64,000 nt of DNA, taken from contig NZ_JAHXYH010000001.1 of NCBI RefSeq assembly GCF_019970065.1, positions 1,488,001 through 1,552,000 of the forward strand, in the 5' to 3' direction. Numbering within the stretch: position 1 is the first letter of the stretch; every line of letters begins with the position of its first letter. The position numbers and the translations under genes were made by a program. Source of the stretch: Chryseobacterium sp. OSA05B. Its GTDB lineage: Bacteria; Bacteroidota; Bacteroidia; Flavobacteriales; Weeksellaceae. Below, piece by piece: positions 16,312 through 24,843 of the stretch. A model generated the notes under the pieces. It saw only the letters and a list, made by a program, of their open reading frames with translations, had not been told where the DNA came from and searched no databases.

Positions 16312-17145
16312 TTACTTTTTAGGAGTAATATCCATTAATTTCATAAACTCATCCAGCTTAGGCATGATGATGATTTCCGTTCTTCTGTTTTCCGCTCTTC
16401 CGGAAACACTCATATTCGTTGCTTTAGGATTGTATTCAGAACGTCCACCCGCTGTGATTCTTGAAGGATCTACACCGAACTGTGTCTGAAGAACCTTCGC
16501 AATCGCTGTACCTCTCAATGCAGAAAGATCCCAGTTATCTCTCGGTAGGTTAGGAGAGCTCAAAGGTGCATTATCTGTGTTCCCTTCAATCAGGACAGAA
16601 TATTTATCATAATCATTGATCACTTTAGCTACTTTGCCCAATACTTCCTGAGCTGTAGGCTGAATATTATAATCTCCAGTCTTATAAAGCATTTTATCAG
16701 AAAGTGAGATCATTACCACTCCCTTCAATACTTTCACCTGTACATCATCATCCGCTACATTATCAAGAGATCTTTTAAGCTTGTTAGACAATGCCATATT
16801 CAGACTGTCGTTTTTCGCATTGTTTGAGATCAGCTGTTTGATGTAAGAGTTGGAAGCATTGATTTCTCCCACCAGCTTATCAATATTAGCTGAGCTTTTG
16901 CCCGTATTTGAAAGACATGCATCCAAAGATGATTTTAAAGCATCATGCTGGCTCTTTAAAAGATTATTTTCCCCTGACAATGCAGAATTCTGAGACTTTA
17001 AATCCTGAATTTCTCTTTGTCTTTCGCCAATATTTTCAATACACTGCTTGTAGTTTGAACTTAAAGCATCGTATTGTTTTTGGGAGACACATGAGGTTAA
17101 TCCCAACGCCATTGCAGAAACTGCTAAAATTTTAAAAATCTTCAT
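16312..17145 (-). CDS. OmpA-family lipoprotein
   Basis: This is a 277-residue outer-membrane lipoprotein. It starts MKIFKILAVSAMALGLTSC with the lipobox Cys at residue 19; ATGs at 17154 and 17169 are less likely starts. A coiled-coil region at about 20-110 (IGERQREIQDLKSQNSALSG) precedes the C-terminal OmpA domain at about 145-265. That domain carries the peptidoglycan-binding signature: VLIEGNTDNAPL, NWDLSALRGTAIAKVL and ITAGGRSEYNP, ending SGRAENRRTEIIIMPK. It probably anchors the outer membrane to the cell wall. Confidence 0.92.
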   Translation of the reverse strand: MKIFKILAVSAMALGLTSCVSQKQYDALSSNYKQCIENIGERQREIQDLKSQNSALSGENNLLKSQHDALKSSLDACLSNTGKSSANIDKLVGEINASNSYIKQLISNNAKNDSLNMALSNKLKRSLDNVADDDVQVKVLKGVVMISLSDKMLYKTGDYNIQPTAQEVLGKVAKVINDYDKYSVLIEGNTDNAPLSSPNLPRDNWDLSALRGTAIAKVLQTQFGVDPSRITAGGRSEYNPKATNMSVSGRAENRRTEIIIMPKLDEFMKLMDITPKK

Positions 17146-17200
17146 ACGTATCATTTTTAGACGAATCAAAGTTAGGAAAATTCAATTGAACTATATGCAT

Positions 17201-17208
17201 TATCTTTG
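17201..17208 (+). promoter_or_regulatory. Candidate -7 element for tilS
   Basis: TATCTTTG matches the -7 consensus and lies 27 bases before the tilS start. The nearest TTG (17186-17188) is only 12 bases upstream, so the -33 element is unconvincing. Confidence 0.45.
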
Positions 17209-17234
17209 TAGGAACGAAATTCTCAACAAACGTT

Positions 17235-18554
17235 TTGGAAAAAATCAGTTTTAAAAATCAGCTTGAAAACCTTGTCCGGAACCCGGAAAATCACCACTAT
17301 CTTCTGGCTGTGAGCGGAGGTGCCGATTCTATGGTTCTGGCCTCTCTTTTTCAGGGTTTAGGGCTTGTTTACCAAATTGCCCATGTCAATTATAAACTCC
17401 GTGGTGAGGATTCGGAGAGGGATCAGAAAACGGTTCAGGATTTTTGTGAGAAAAATCATATTCAGTTTCATCTGTATGAAGTTTCGGAAAAAGATAAAAA
17501 ACCGGAAAATTCCATTCAGCTTTGGGCCCGGGATCTCCGTTATCGTTTTTTCAGGGAAATTCAGGATCAGGAAGAACTGGAGTTTCTGGTGACCGCCCAT
17601 CATCTGAACGACCAGCTTGAAACTTTTATCATCAATCTTTCGAAAGCTTCAGGAATCGACGGACTGAGTGGAATTCCAGCAGACAGCAATCATACGCTCC
17701 GTCCGCTCCTTAATTTTTCAAAAAAAGAAATCTATGAATATGCCGAGGAAAACGGGATTGATTTCCGGGAAGATCTCTCCAATAAAAAAAGTGATTATTT
17801 AAGGAACAAAATCAGAAACGAGATCGTTCCCAGGCTTTTAGAAACCAATGATCATTTTCTGGAAAACTTCAAAAGAAGTTCTGATTACTTAAATCAAACC
17901 AAAAATTTTGTTCAAAAGCAGATTGAAGCGATAGAAAATAGCATTTCGACCTTTAACTTAAAAGAAAAAATTATATCAAAAGAAAAGCTTAATAGCGAAA
18001 GTGATTTTGTAAAGTTTGAGATTCTAAAAAAATACGGCTTTAAAAAGGAAGAAGAGATTAAAAAAATCTTCTCAGCTCAGAGTGGAAGCACTTTTTTTTC
18101 TAACGATTATGTATTGATTATCAACAGAAATGAATTAATTTTATCCGGAAAATCTGATCAGAAAGAGAACAAAGAAGAAATTATCCTGATGGAAAATCCG
18201 GGTATTTCCGAAAGCCGGAGCGATATCAATATTGAAAGTAAGATTGAAAACATTGAAGGAATCAATAATAGTTTTGAATGGGATTTTGATGCCGAAAAAC
18301 TTCAATTCCCACTGTGTTTGAGAAAACAGCAGGACGGTGATGAGTTTTATCCTGTCGGTTTTTCAGGAAAAAAGAAAGTTTCTAAATTTTTTAGGGACGA
18401 AAAATTATCTATTTTAGCGAGGCAAAAAATCTGGATCCTGTGCGACGGCAACAATTCCGTACTCGGAATCATACCATTAAGACAGGACAGACGATATGCA
18501 ATGGACGGGGAAACGAAAAGTATTCTCAAAATTTTTAATGAAAAGAAAAAATGA
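17235..18554 (+). CDS. tilS: tRNA(Ile)-lysidine synthase
   Basis: This 439-residue enzyme uses ATP to attach lysine to C34 of the AUA-decoding tRNA-Ile. The PP-loop LLAVSGGADSMVLASLF is at about residues 23-39. The family also has TAHHLNDQLETFIINLSKAS at about 121-140 and SNKKSDYLRNKIRNEIVPRL at about 181-200. The C-terminal TilS domain lies at about 350-435 (LCLRKQQDGDEFYPVGFSGK). The gene overlaps the DsbD-like gene by four bases (ATGA), so the two are translationally coupled. Confidence 0.95.
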   Translation: MEKISFKNQLENLVRNPENHHYLLAVSGGADSMVLASLFQGLGLVYQIAHVNYKLRGEDSERDQKTVQDFCEKNHIQFHLYEVSEKDKKPENSIQLWARDLRYRFFREIQDQEELEFLVTAHHLNDQLETFIINLSKASGIDGLSGIPADSNHTLRPLLNFSKKEIYEYAEENGIDFREDLSNKKSDYLRNKIRNEIVPRLLETNDHFLENFKRSSDYLNQTKNFVQKQIEAIENSISTFNLKEKIISKEKLNSESDFVKFEILKKYGFKKEEEIKKIFSAQSGSTFFSNDYVLIINRNELILSGKSDQKENKEEIILMENPGISESRSDINIESKIENIEGINNSFEWDFDAEKLQFPLCLRKQQDGDEFYPVGFSGKKKVSKFFRDEKLSILARQKIWILCDGNNSVLGIIPLRQDRRYAMDGETKSILKIFNEKKK

Positions 18555-20617
18555 AATTTAGAAACTGGTTTTTAGTAGTGCTGCTCTTTTTAGCCGCAGG
18601 AATTAATGCACAGATCAAGAATCCTGTAAAATTCAAGTTCACCATCAACGATTTGGGGAACAACCAATATGAAGCTGTACTGAATGCTACGATGGAAAGC
18701 GGCTGGCATATTTATTCCAAAGACCTTCCTGAAGATACGGGAATCCCTACTGAATATAAAGTTTCGGGGAAAAATATTGAACTGATCGGAAAGTTTACGG
18801 AAGTCGGCAAAAAGCATGAGGAATTTTCAGAAGCTTTTGGCGGAAAGATTATTTTCTATTCCAATTCAGCGGGTTTCAAACAGAAATTCAAATTAAAAGA
18901 TCCCACAAAACCGGGCGATGTGACTTCTGAAATTACCTATCAGACGTGTGATGACCGAGTATGTTTGGCGCCCAACACTTTAGAATTCAATCAAAAAGTA
19001 ACCCCGAAAGGAGCTACTGAAGAACCTGTAGAGGAAAAAACCGAAGCCACAAAAGATTCAGCGAAAACGATAGAAACTGTGACTACAGCTCCTGCGAAAG
19101 GGGAAGTAACCGTCACCCAAACTTCACAATTGGATCCGAAGCAGCTAAAAATAGCGACCATTGATTTCCAGAAACCTTTAACGGATTGTGGAACTGCCTC
19201 TACTAAAGTTGACGAAAACTATTGGACTTATTTATTCTTAGGATTTGCAGGAGGTTTAATTGCCTTACTGACACCATGTGTTTTCCCGATGATTCCGCTT
19301 ACAGTTTCTTTCTTTACAAAAGGAAGCAGCAACAAAGCCAAAGGAAAAAGAGACGCTGTGATCTATGGATTTTTCATTCTTTTGATCTTCGTCTTATTAA
19401 GTGTTCCTTTCCACCTGATCGATGGGATCGCAGGAAATATTTTCAATGAAATTTCTACAAGTGTCTGGCTGAATATCGCCTTCTTTATCATATTCATCTT
19501 CTTTGCAGGAAGCTTCTTCGGATACTATGATATCACGCTACCAAGCTCTATTGCGAACAAATCTTCAAAAGCTGAAGAGGCTGGCGGACTAATTGGTATT
19601 TTCTTTATGGCTTTAACGCTGGTTATCGTTTCTTTCTCATGTACCGGTCCTATTCTGGGTGGTTTATTAGGAAGTGCGGTAACAGGATCTTCCAATGTTC
19701 CGATGCTTCTTACCTTTGCTTTGGCAGGGTTTGGACTGGCATGGGCTATCGTTTTCGGATTGCTGGCTTTATTCCCGCAAGCTTTAAAGAGTCTTCCAAA
19801 ATCGGGAGGATGGATGAATACGGTGAAGGTGGTTCTTGGATTTGTAGAACTGGCTTTAGCTTTAAAATTCTTATCTAAAGCGGATCTGGTATCTAAAACA
19901 TTCCTTTTAAAAAGAGAACTTTTCATTGCTATATGGATCGTTATTGCACTTGGACTGGCTTTATATTTATTCGGAATTATAAGATTCCCGCATGATGATA
20001 AAAAACCTAAAATTTCTATCACAAGAAAGATATTGGGAGCATTGGGAATCGGTTTTGTGATTTATCTGATCCAGGGATTAATTCCTGCTGAACGTCCAAA
20101 ACTTCAAATGCTAAGTGGTATTTTACCTCCGCTAAACGTAAGCTATTTCCATGATGAAAAAGACGGTATCCTGGGAATGCACCCTGAACATGATTTCTTT
20201 AAAGCCATTGAACTTGCTAAAAAGGAAAACAAACCAATCCTCATCGACTTTACCGGCTACGGCTGTGAAAACTGTAGGAAGATGGAAGAATTCGTATGGA
20301 GCGAACCGGATATCTTACCGATCCTTCAGAATGATGTGGTACTCGCCTCTTTATATGTAGACGACAAGGAAGAACTTCCAGAAGATCAGAAAACCAAAAT
20401 CGATCTTGGTGACGGACAGATCAAAAAGGTAAAAACAATTGGTGACCGATGGAGCTTATTCCAGCAGGTGAATTTCAACAACAATTCCCAGCCGCATTAC
20501 GTTCTGATCACACCGGACGGAAAAGTGATCAACACTCCGGTTTCCGGATATATGCCGAAAGAAGATTTTAAAAAATTCTTAGAGTGCGGAGTTAATTATT
20601 ATAAAACAGCAAAGTAA
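18551..20617 (+). CDS. DsbD-like thiol:disulfide interchange protein
   Basis: This 688-residue protein carries reducing power from cytoplasmic thioredoxin across the inner membrane to the periplasm. A signal peptide (to about residue 20) precedes an N-terminal domain with a Cys pair (TCDDRVCLAPN, about 137-147). A membrane domain with about eight helices follows from 228, with redox Cys in TPCVFPMIPLTVSFF and SCTGPILGGLLGS. The C-terminal thioredoxin domain has the CxxC site in GYGCENCRKMEE at about 574-585. All three redox-active pairs are present. It overlaps tilS and is followed by a terminator. Confidence 0.93.
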   Translation: MKFRNWFLVVLLFLAAGINAQIKNPVKFKFTINDLGNNQYEAVLNATMESGWHIYSKDLPEDTGIPTEYKVSGKNIELIGKFTEVGKKHEEFSEAFGGKIIFYSNSAGFKQKFKLKDPTKPGDVTSEITYQTCDDRVCLAPNTLEFNQKVTPKGATEEPVEEKTEATKDSAKTIETVTTAPAKGEVTVTQTSQLDPKQLKIATIDFQKPLTDCGTASTKVDENYWTYLFLGFAGGLIALLTPCVFPMIPLTVSFFTKGSSNKAKGKRDAVIYGFFILLIFVLLSVPFHLIDGIAGNIFNEISTSVWLNIAFFIIFIFFAGSFFGYYDITLPSSIANKSSKAEEAGGLIGIFFMALTLVIVSFSCTGPILGGLLGSAVTGSSNVPMLLTFALAGFGLAWAIVFGLLALFPQALKSLPKSGGWMNTVKVVLGFVELALALKFLSKADLVSKTFLLKRELFIAIWIVIALGLALYLFGIIRFPHDDKKPKISITRKILGALGIGFVIYLIQGLIPAERPKLQMLSGILPPLNVSYFHDEKDGILGMHPEHDFFKAIELAKKENKPILIDFTGYGCENCRKMEEFVWSEPDILPILQNDVVLASLYVDDKEELPEDQKTKIDLGDGQIKKVKTIGDRWSLFQQVNFNNNSQPHYVLITPDGKVINTPVSGYMPKEDFKKFLECGVNYYKTAK

Positions 20618-20635
20618 GATTACTTTACCTATCAT

Positions 20636-20670
20636 AAAGCCTTATCAATTTATTTTGGTAAGGCTTTTTT
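20636..20670 (+). terminator. Terminator after the tilS-dsbD unit
   Basis: AAGCCTTA and TAAGGCTT form a stem around an AT-rich loop, followed by T6. It lies about 20 bases after the stop at 20617. Confidence 0.85.
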
Positions 20671-20770
20671 CTTACACTTATTAGAAGAATATCTACACTT
20701 ACTAATTGATTTGAGACCACTTTCTTTTTTTTATTAAATTACACCCTGAGTCATTCAAGTACAATTACAT

Positions 20771-22321
20771 ATGAAATATTTTAAATTTACTTTTTTATTT
20801 TTTCTTTCCTTTTACTCTATTTTATCAGCACAAACTGCACCTGCAATACAATGGCAGAAATCATTGGGAGGAAGCAATGGAGATCAAGCAAAATCTGTCC
20901 AGCAAACTTCTGATGGAGGCTATATCGTTGCCGGGGGGTCCTATTCTACCGACGGAGATGTGACAGGAAATCATGGAAATTCTGATTACTGGATTGTAAA
21001 ACTGGATGCCTCAGGAGCTATACAATGGCAGAAATCACTGGGTGGGAGTCTTTTTGATGAAGCATATTCCATTCACCAGACCTCTGACGGCGGGTACATT
21101 ATTGCGGGAGAGTCTCTTTCCAACGACGGAGATGTGACAGGAAATCATGGAAATTCTGATTACTGGATCGTAAAATTAGATGCCTCAGGAACTCTGCAAT
21201 GGCAAAAATCATTGGGTGGAAGTAATCAGGATGTGGCCAATAGTGTCCGGCAAACTTCTGACGGAGGATATATCGTTGCCGGGGAGTCTTATTCTAATAA
21301 CGGAGATGTGACAGGAAATCATGGAATTTCCGACTACTGGATCGTAAAATTAGATGCCTCAGGAAACATACAATGGCAGAAATCACTGGGTGGAACTTCT
21401 TATGAGAGGGCCAATTCAATCCAACAGACCTCTGACGGAGGATACATTATTGCAGGAGCAGCCAGCTCTACTAATGGAGATATTAGTATAAATTACGGAA
21501 ACGAAGATTTTTGGATCGTAAAGTTAGATGCCTCAGGAGCTATGCAATGGCAGAAATCATTGCTGGGTAATCTCGCCGATTCTGCACAATCTATCCAACA
21601 AACATCAGAGGGAGAATATATTGTTGCCGGCTTGTCTAATTCTGTCAACTCTGAAATTCCGACAGTTTTCGGAATATCTAATTATTGTGTGGCAAAACTA
21701 GATGTTAACGGAAATCCATTATGGCAAAGATATTTTGGGGGCAGCGGTGAAGATCATCCCTTTTCTACCCAACAAACTTCTGACGGAGGATATATCGTCG
21801 CCGGGTCAACTGGTTCATTAGACGGGCATGTTATAGGAAATCATGGAAGTTTCGATTGCTGGATCTTAAAATTAGATGCCTCAGGAAACATCCAATGGCA
21901 GAAATCATTGGGTGGAAGTGAATTTGATGAAGCCTATTCCATTAAACAGACCGCTGATGGCGGATATATAATCGCAGGTATGATTTTTTCTGCAGACGGA
22001 AACATTACGGGCTACCAAGGAAGCCGTGATGCCTGGATCGTCAAATTAAGTTCCAACCAATTAAACACTGGAGAAACTCAATTTATTAATAAGCCCATTA
22101 TTTATCCTAATCCGGCAAAAGATATTATTTATCTGGATCATCTTCCCGCAGAAACGGTTGTACATATTACCGATATGTCCGGGAAAAATGTATTGAGCCA
22201 AAAATATAGTGAGAAAAAGATCAGCATTCCTGCATCTCAACTCACGAATGGTGTATATCTTATTCAGCTTCAGTATCAAGGGAAAATTATTGTATCGGAT
22301 AAGTTGATCATCAATAAATAA
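20771..22321 (+). CDS. Type IX-secreted seven-repeat beta-propeller-like protein
   Basis: This 516-residue secreted protein has a signal peptide at residues 1-20 (FLSFYSILSAQ). Seven direct repeats of exactly 58 residues follow, about 26-431, each with the pattern WQKSLGGS...QTSDGGYIVAG...YWIVKLDASG. A C-terminal type A Por sorting domain at about 440-516 starts YPNPAKDIIYL and ends GVYLIQLQYQGKIIVSDKL. Seven equal beta-rich repeats suggest a seven-bladed propeller. The role is unknown, possibly surface binding. Repeat copies are highly alike at DNA level, implying recent duplication or conversion. Confidence 0.9.
   Translation: MKYFKFTFLFFLSFYSILSAQTAPAIQWQKSLGGSNGDQAKSVQQTSDGGYIVAGGSYSTDGDVTGNHGNSDYWIVKLDASGAIQWQKSLGGSLFDEAYSIHQTSDGGYIIAGESLSNDGDVTGNHGNSDYWIVKLDASGTLQWQKSLGGSNQDVANSVRQTSDGGYIVAGESYSNNGDVTGNHGISDYWIVKLDASGNIQWQKSLGGTSYERANSIQQTSDGGYIIAGAASSTNGDISINYGNEDFWIVKLDASGAMQWQKSLLGNLADSAQSIQQTSEGEYIVAGLSNSVNSEIPTVFGISNYCVAKLDVNGNPLWQRYFGGSGEDHPFSTQQTSDGGYIVAGSTGSLDGHVIGNHGSFDCWILKLDASGNIQWQKSLGGSEFDEAYSIKQTADGGYIIAGMIFSADGNITGYQGSRDAWIVKLSSNQLNTGETQFINKPIIYPNPAKDIIYLDHLPAETVVHITDMSGKNVLSQKYSEKKISIPASQLTNGVYLIQLQYQGKIIVSDKLIINK
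20846..22063 (+). repeat. Seven tandem 174-bp coding repeats
   Basis: Seven in-frame units of 174 bases (58 codons) occupy this span with no gaps. Units 1-3 share long near-identical blocks such as gagatgtgacaggaaatcat; unit 5 is the most diverged. The array could expand or contract by slippage or recombination. Confidence 0.9.
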
Positions 22322-22517
22322 TAAACAAACCCTTAAACTATCATAAAAAATTATTGATTTAAATATCCATTAACCATTTTAATGTTAAATTATAATTGAT
22401 TTTTAATTTTTTATATCATTTAATAAATTTAGGTACAGACTTTGCATCGATTCCTCCGAATCACGATGAATTCTAGACCCTTCATCAAGTACCGTTTAAC
22501 ATTTAAAATTATGAATT

Positions 22518-23042
22518 ATGGCTGAAGTAATTGCACAAGAAAAGCAGGGTGGCAAACAAAAGAAAAAATTAATCCGGGTGGATATGACCCCAATGGTAGA
22601 TCTGGGATTCCTCCTGATCACCTTCTTTATGTTCACTACCAATTTTACAAAACCCAATGTAATGGATCTGGGGCTACCAGCAAAGGACCCCAATCCCTCC
22701 GCTATTAATGATGAAGTAATCAAAGACAAAAACCAGGTTACCTTTATTCTTGGGAAAGACAACAGGGTATTTTACCACCAGAGTAATGCGATAGATTTAA
22801 ATTCCGGAAATTTGAAAGAAACAGATTTCAGTGGAGTAAAAATCTCTAAAATCATTTCCGAAGCGTACAAAAACGCTCCAAAACCGGAAAATTTCACAGT
22901 GATCGTAAAACCAACAGATGAAGCCAACTATAAAAACTTCGTAGACATTCTCGATAATATCGCGATCTCTAAAAAAGAAAGATACGGCATCACTGATATA
23001 AAGCCCTGGGAGAAGAAAGTATATACTGAATTAACCCAATAA
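22518..23042 (+). CDS. exbD: Orphan ExbD/TolR-family protein
   Basis: This 174-residue protein has the Asp-bearing helix RVDMTPMVDLGFLLITFFMF at about 21-40 and the periplasmic domain FTVIVKPTDEANYKNFVDIL. It is strongly similar over its whole length to the ExbD encoded at 3244-3816, but no ExbB, second ExbD or TonB lies beside it. It probably joins an ExbB encoded elsewhere or replaces the operon copy under some conditions. A terminator follows directly. Confidence 0.92.
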   Translation: MAEVIAQEKQGGKQKKKLIRVDMTPMVDLGFLLITFFMFTTNFTKPNVMDLGLPAKDPNPSAINDEVIKDKNQVTFILGKDNRVFYHQSNAIDLNSGNLKETDFSGVKISKIISEAYKNAPKPENFTVIVKPTDEANYKNFVDILDNIAISKKERYGITDIKPWEKKVYTELTQ

Positions 23043-23047
23043 GACAG

Positions 23048-23075
23048 AAGAGCATTTTTTAAATGCTCTTTTTTT
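23048..23075 (+). terminator. Terminator after orphan exbD
   Basis: AAGAGCATTT and AAATGCTCTT form a 10-base stem with a TTT loop, followed by a run of T. It starts 5 bases after the stop codon. Confidence 0.9.
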
Positions 23076-23154
23076 ATTTACATTTGAAGATACAACTGAT
23101 TTCAGACTGACATCGTTTGCTGAAATATTTTTAACTGTTATAAAATTTAAGATC

Positions 23155-23937
23155 ATGCTGAATTTTGAAAGAAAAGGAAACGGAAAAGAAACTTTGGTGC
23201 TGCTTCACGGCTTTATGGAAAACCTTTCTATCTGGAGTGATATGGAACCTCATCTTTCCGATCAATTTTCATTGCTGAAAATAGACCTCCCCGGTCATGG
23301 CCAGTCTGATATTCTGGCAGAAGTTCACACCATGGAACTGATGGCTGATGAAGTGAAAAAAGTTTTAGATCATGAAAAGCTAAGCAAAGTACATTTGTTA
23401 GGGCATTCCATGGGCGGCTATACCTCACTTGCATTTGCAGAAAAATATCCTGAGACTCTCAAAAGCCTTACCCTATTCTTCTCAACGTATTTCGCCGATG
23501 ATGATGAGAAAAAAAAGCAGCGGATCAAAAGTTACAGAATCATCAAAGACGCTTTTACCCATTATGCCAAAGCCGGCATTCCCAACCTTTTCAATTCCAA
23601 TGAAAAAGATATTCTGGAAGGTAAAATTGAAATTGCTCTTGCCACAGCCCTTTCTACCAATAATATGGGTGCTCTTGCCTGTGTAAAAGGCATGGTGGAA
23701 AGAACAGACAAAAAGCATATCGTGGAAAATCTTGAAGTTAAAATTCTGGTTTTAGCCGGAAAACATGACAATGCGGTGAAAACAGATATGATGATTAAAC
23801 ATCTCCCGGACAGAACCAATATAAAGTCCTACGTTCTGGACTGCGGACACAACGGACACTGGGAAAAACCGGGTATCTGTGCAGAGATTATCAACACGGA
23901 ACTTCTTCACAATCTTCCCAAAAAGCTGGTGCTGTAG
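23155..23937 (+). CDS. Alpha/beta-hydrolase
   Basis: This 260-residue alpha/beta-hydrolase fold protein has the oxyanion segment LVLLHGFMENLSIW at about 13-26. The nucleophile elbow is GHSMGG with Ser85. The acid is probably in LVLAGKHDNAVKTDMM, and the catalytic His in LDCGHNGHWEKPGICAEII near the C-terminus. It resembles esterase/MenH/BioH-type proteins; the substrate cannot be read. There is no signal peptide, so it is cytoplasmic. It is followed 74 bases later by a patatin gene, possibly forming a lipid-hydrolysis pair. Confidence 0.88.
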   Translation: MLNFERKGNGKETLVLLHGFMENLSIWSDMEPHLSDQFSLLKIDLPGHGQSDILAEVHTMELMADEVKKVLDHEKLSKVHLLGHSMGGYTSLAFAEKYPETLKSLTLFFSTYFADDDEKKKQRIKSYRIIKDAFTHYAKAGIPNLFNSNEKDILEGKIEIALATALSTNNMGALACVKGMVERTDKKHIVENLEVKILVLAGKHDNAVKTDMMIKHLPDRTNIKSYVLDCGHNGHWEKPGICAEIINTELLHNLPKKLVL

Positions 23938-24011
23938 AAAACCCTTCAAATACAGGTCTTAGCCCCTGCATATCAAATTTTCTTGTATCTTAGTAGGGAT
24001 TAATTATCTCA

Positions 24012-24824
24012 ATGGGTTTATTCTCGTTCAAAAAAAAGAAACCGCCGGTCATCGGCCTAACGCTTTCCGGAGGAGGAATGCGCGGAATCGCCCATATCGC
24101 AGTACTGAAAGCACTGGAAGAATACAATCTGAAGCCACATATTATTTCAGGAACCAGCGCCGGCTCTATTGTCGGGGCTTTTTACTCTTTTGGAAAATCA
24201 CCGGATGAGATGATGGACATTGTCAGAAACACTACCTTCTTTTCCAGATCTTATCTGAAGCTCTCTAAAAATGGCATTTTCAGCTCAAATTTCATTTTAA
24301 AACTTTTTAATGATCATTTTCCCGAGAATGACTTTAAAATCTTAAAAATCCCGGTTTACGTTACAGCTACCGAGATGACCCATGGTATTGTGGACTTCTT
24401 TTCGGAAGGAGAACTTTTTGGACCTTTACTGGCTTCGTCAAGTGTTCCATTTATTTTGCCACCTGTACGAATAGGAGAAAAAATATATGTGGATGGCGGC
24501 GTTCTCGACAATCTTCCTATTGAACCGATTATTGACAAATGTGATTTTTTAATTGCTTCCCACGTCAATTCCATAAGCTATGACGAACTGAAAAATATGA
24601 GCCTGATGAAAGAATTCGACAGGATCCTCCATCTAGCCATCGCCAAATCGGTGTACTCCAAAGCTAAATCCTGTGATATTTTTTTAGACCCTCCTAAAAT
24701 GACAAAGTTCAGCCTGTTCAGCAAGAAAAATCTGGACATCATGTTTCAGGAGGTTTATGAATACACCTGCAAAGAGCTGGAAGAAAAAGGATATAAAAAA
24801 GGCTCCCAAATTGAGAGCCTCTAA
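24012..24824 (+). CDS. Patatin-like phospholipase
   Basis: This 270-residue patatin-family lipid acyl hydrolase has the oxyanion-hole motif LSGGGMRGIAHIAVLKALEE at about 17-36. The nucleophile motif is GTSAG with Ser49, and the catalytic Asp is Asp161 in VDGGVLDNLPIEP, so the Ser-Asp dyad is intact. No signal peptide is seen. The gene lies alone between the hydrolase and a convergent type IX cargo gene; a GGCTC/GAGCC inverted repeat in its last codons may help end transcription. Confidence 0.92.
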   Translation: MGLFSFKKKKPPVIGLTLSGGGMRGIAHIAVLKALEEYNLKPHIISGTSAGSIVGAFYSFGKSPDEMMDIVRNTTFFSRSYLKLSKNGIFSSNFILKLFNDHFPENDFKILKIPVYVTATEMTHGIVDFFSEGELFGPLLASSSVPFILPPVRIGEKIYVDGGVLDNLPIEPIIDKCDFLIASHVNSISYDELKNMSLMKEFDRILHLAIAKSVYSKAKSCDIFLDPPKMTKFSLFSKKNLDIMFQEVYEYTCKELEEKGYKKGSQIESL

Positions 24825-24843
24825 TATCTGATTATTAAAAAAG

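Noticed and set aside
19525..20022. Minus-strand 165-residue frame inside the DsbD-like gene
   Set aside because: It lies opposite well-conserved membrane helices and redox motifs of the DsbD-like protein; its own sequence resembles no family.
20846..22063. Regular direct repeats as a possible CRISPR array
   Set aside because: The units are 174 bases with no unique spacers, and they encode seven in-frame protein repeats.
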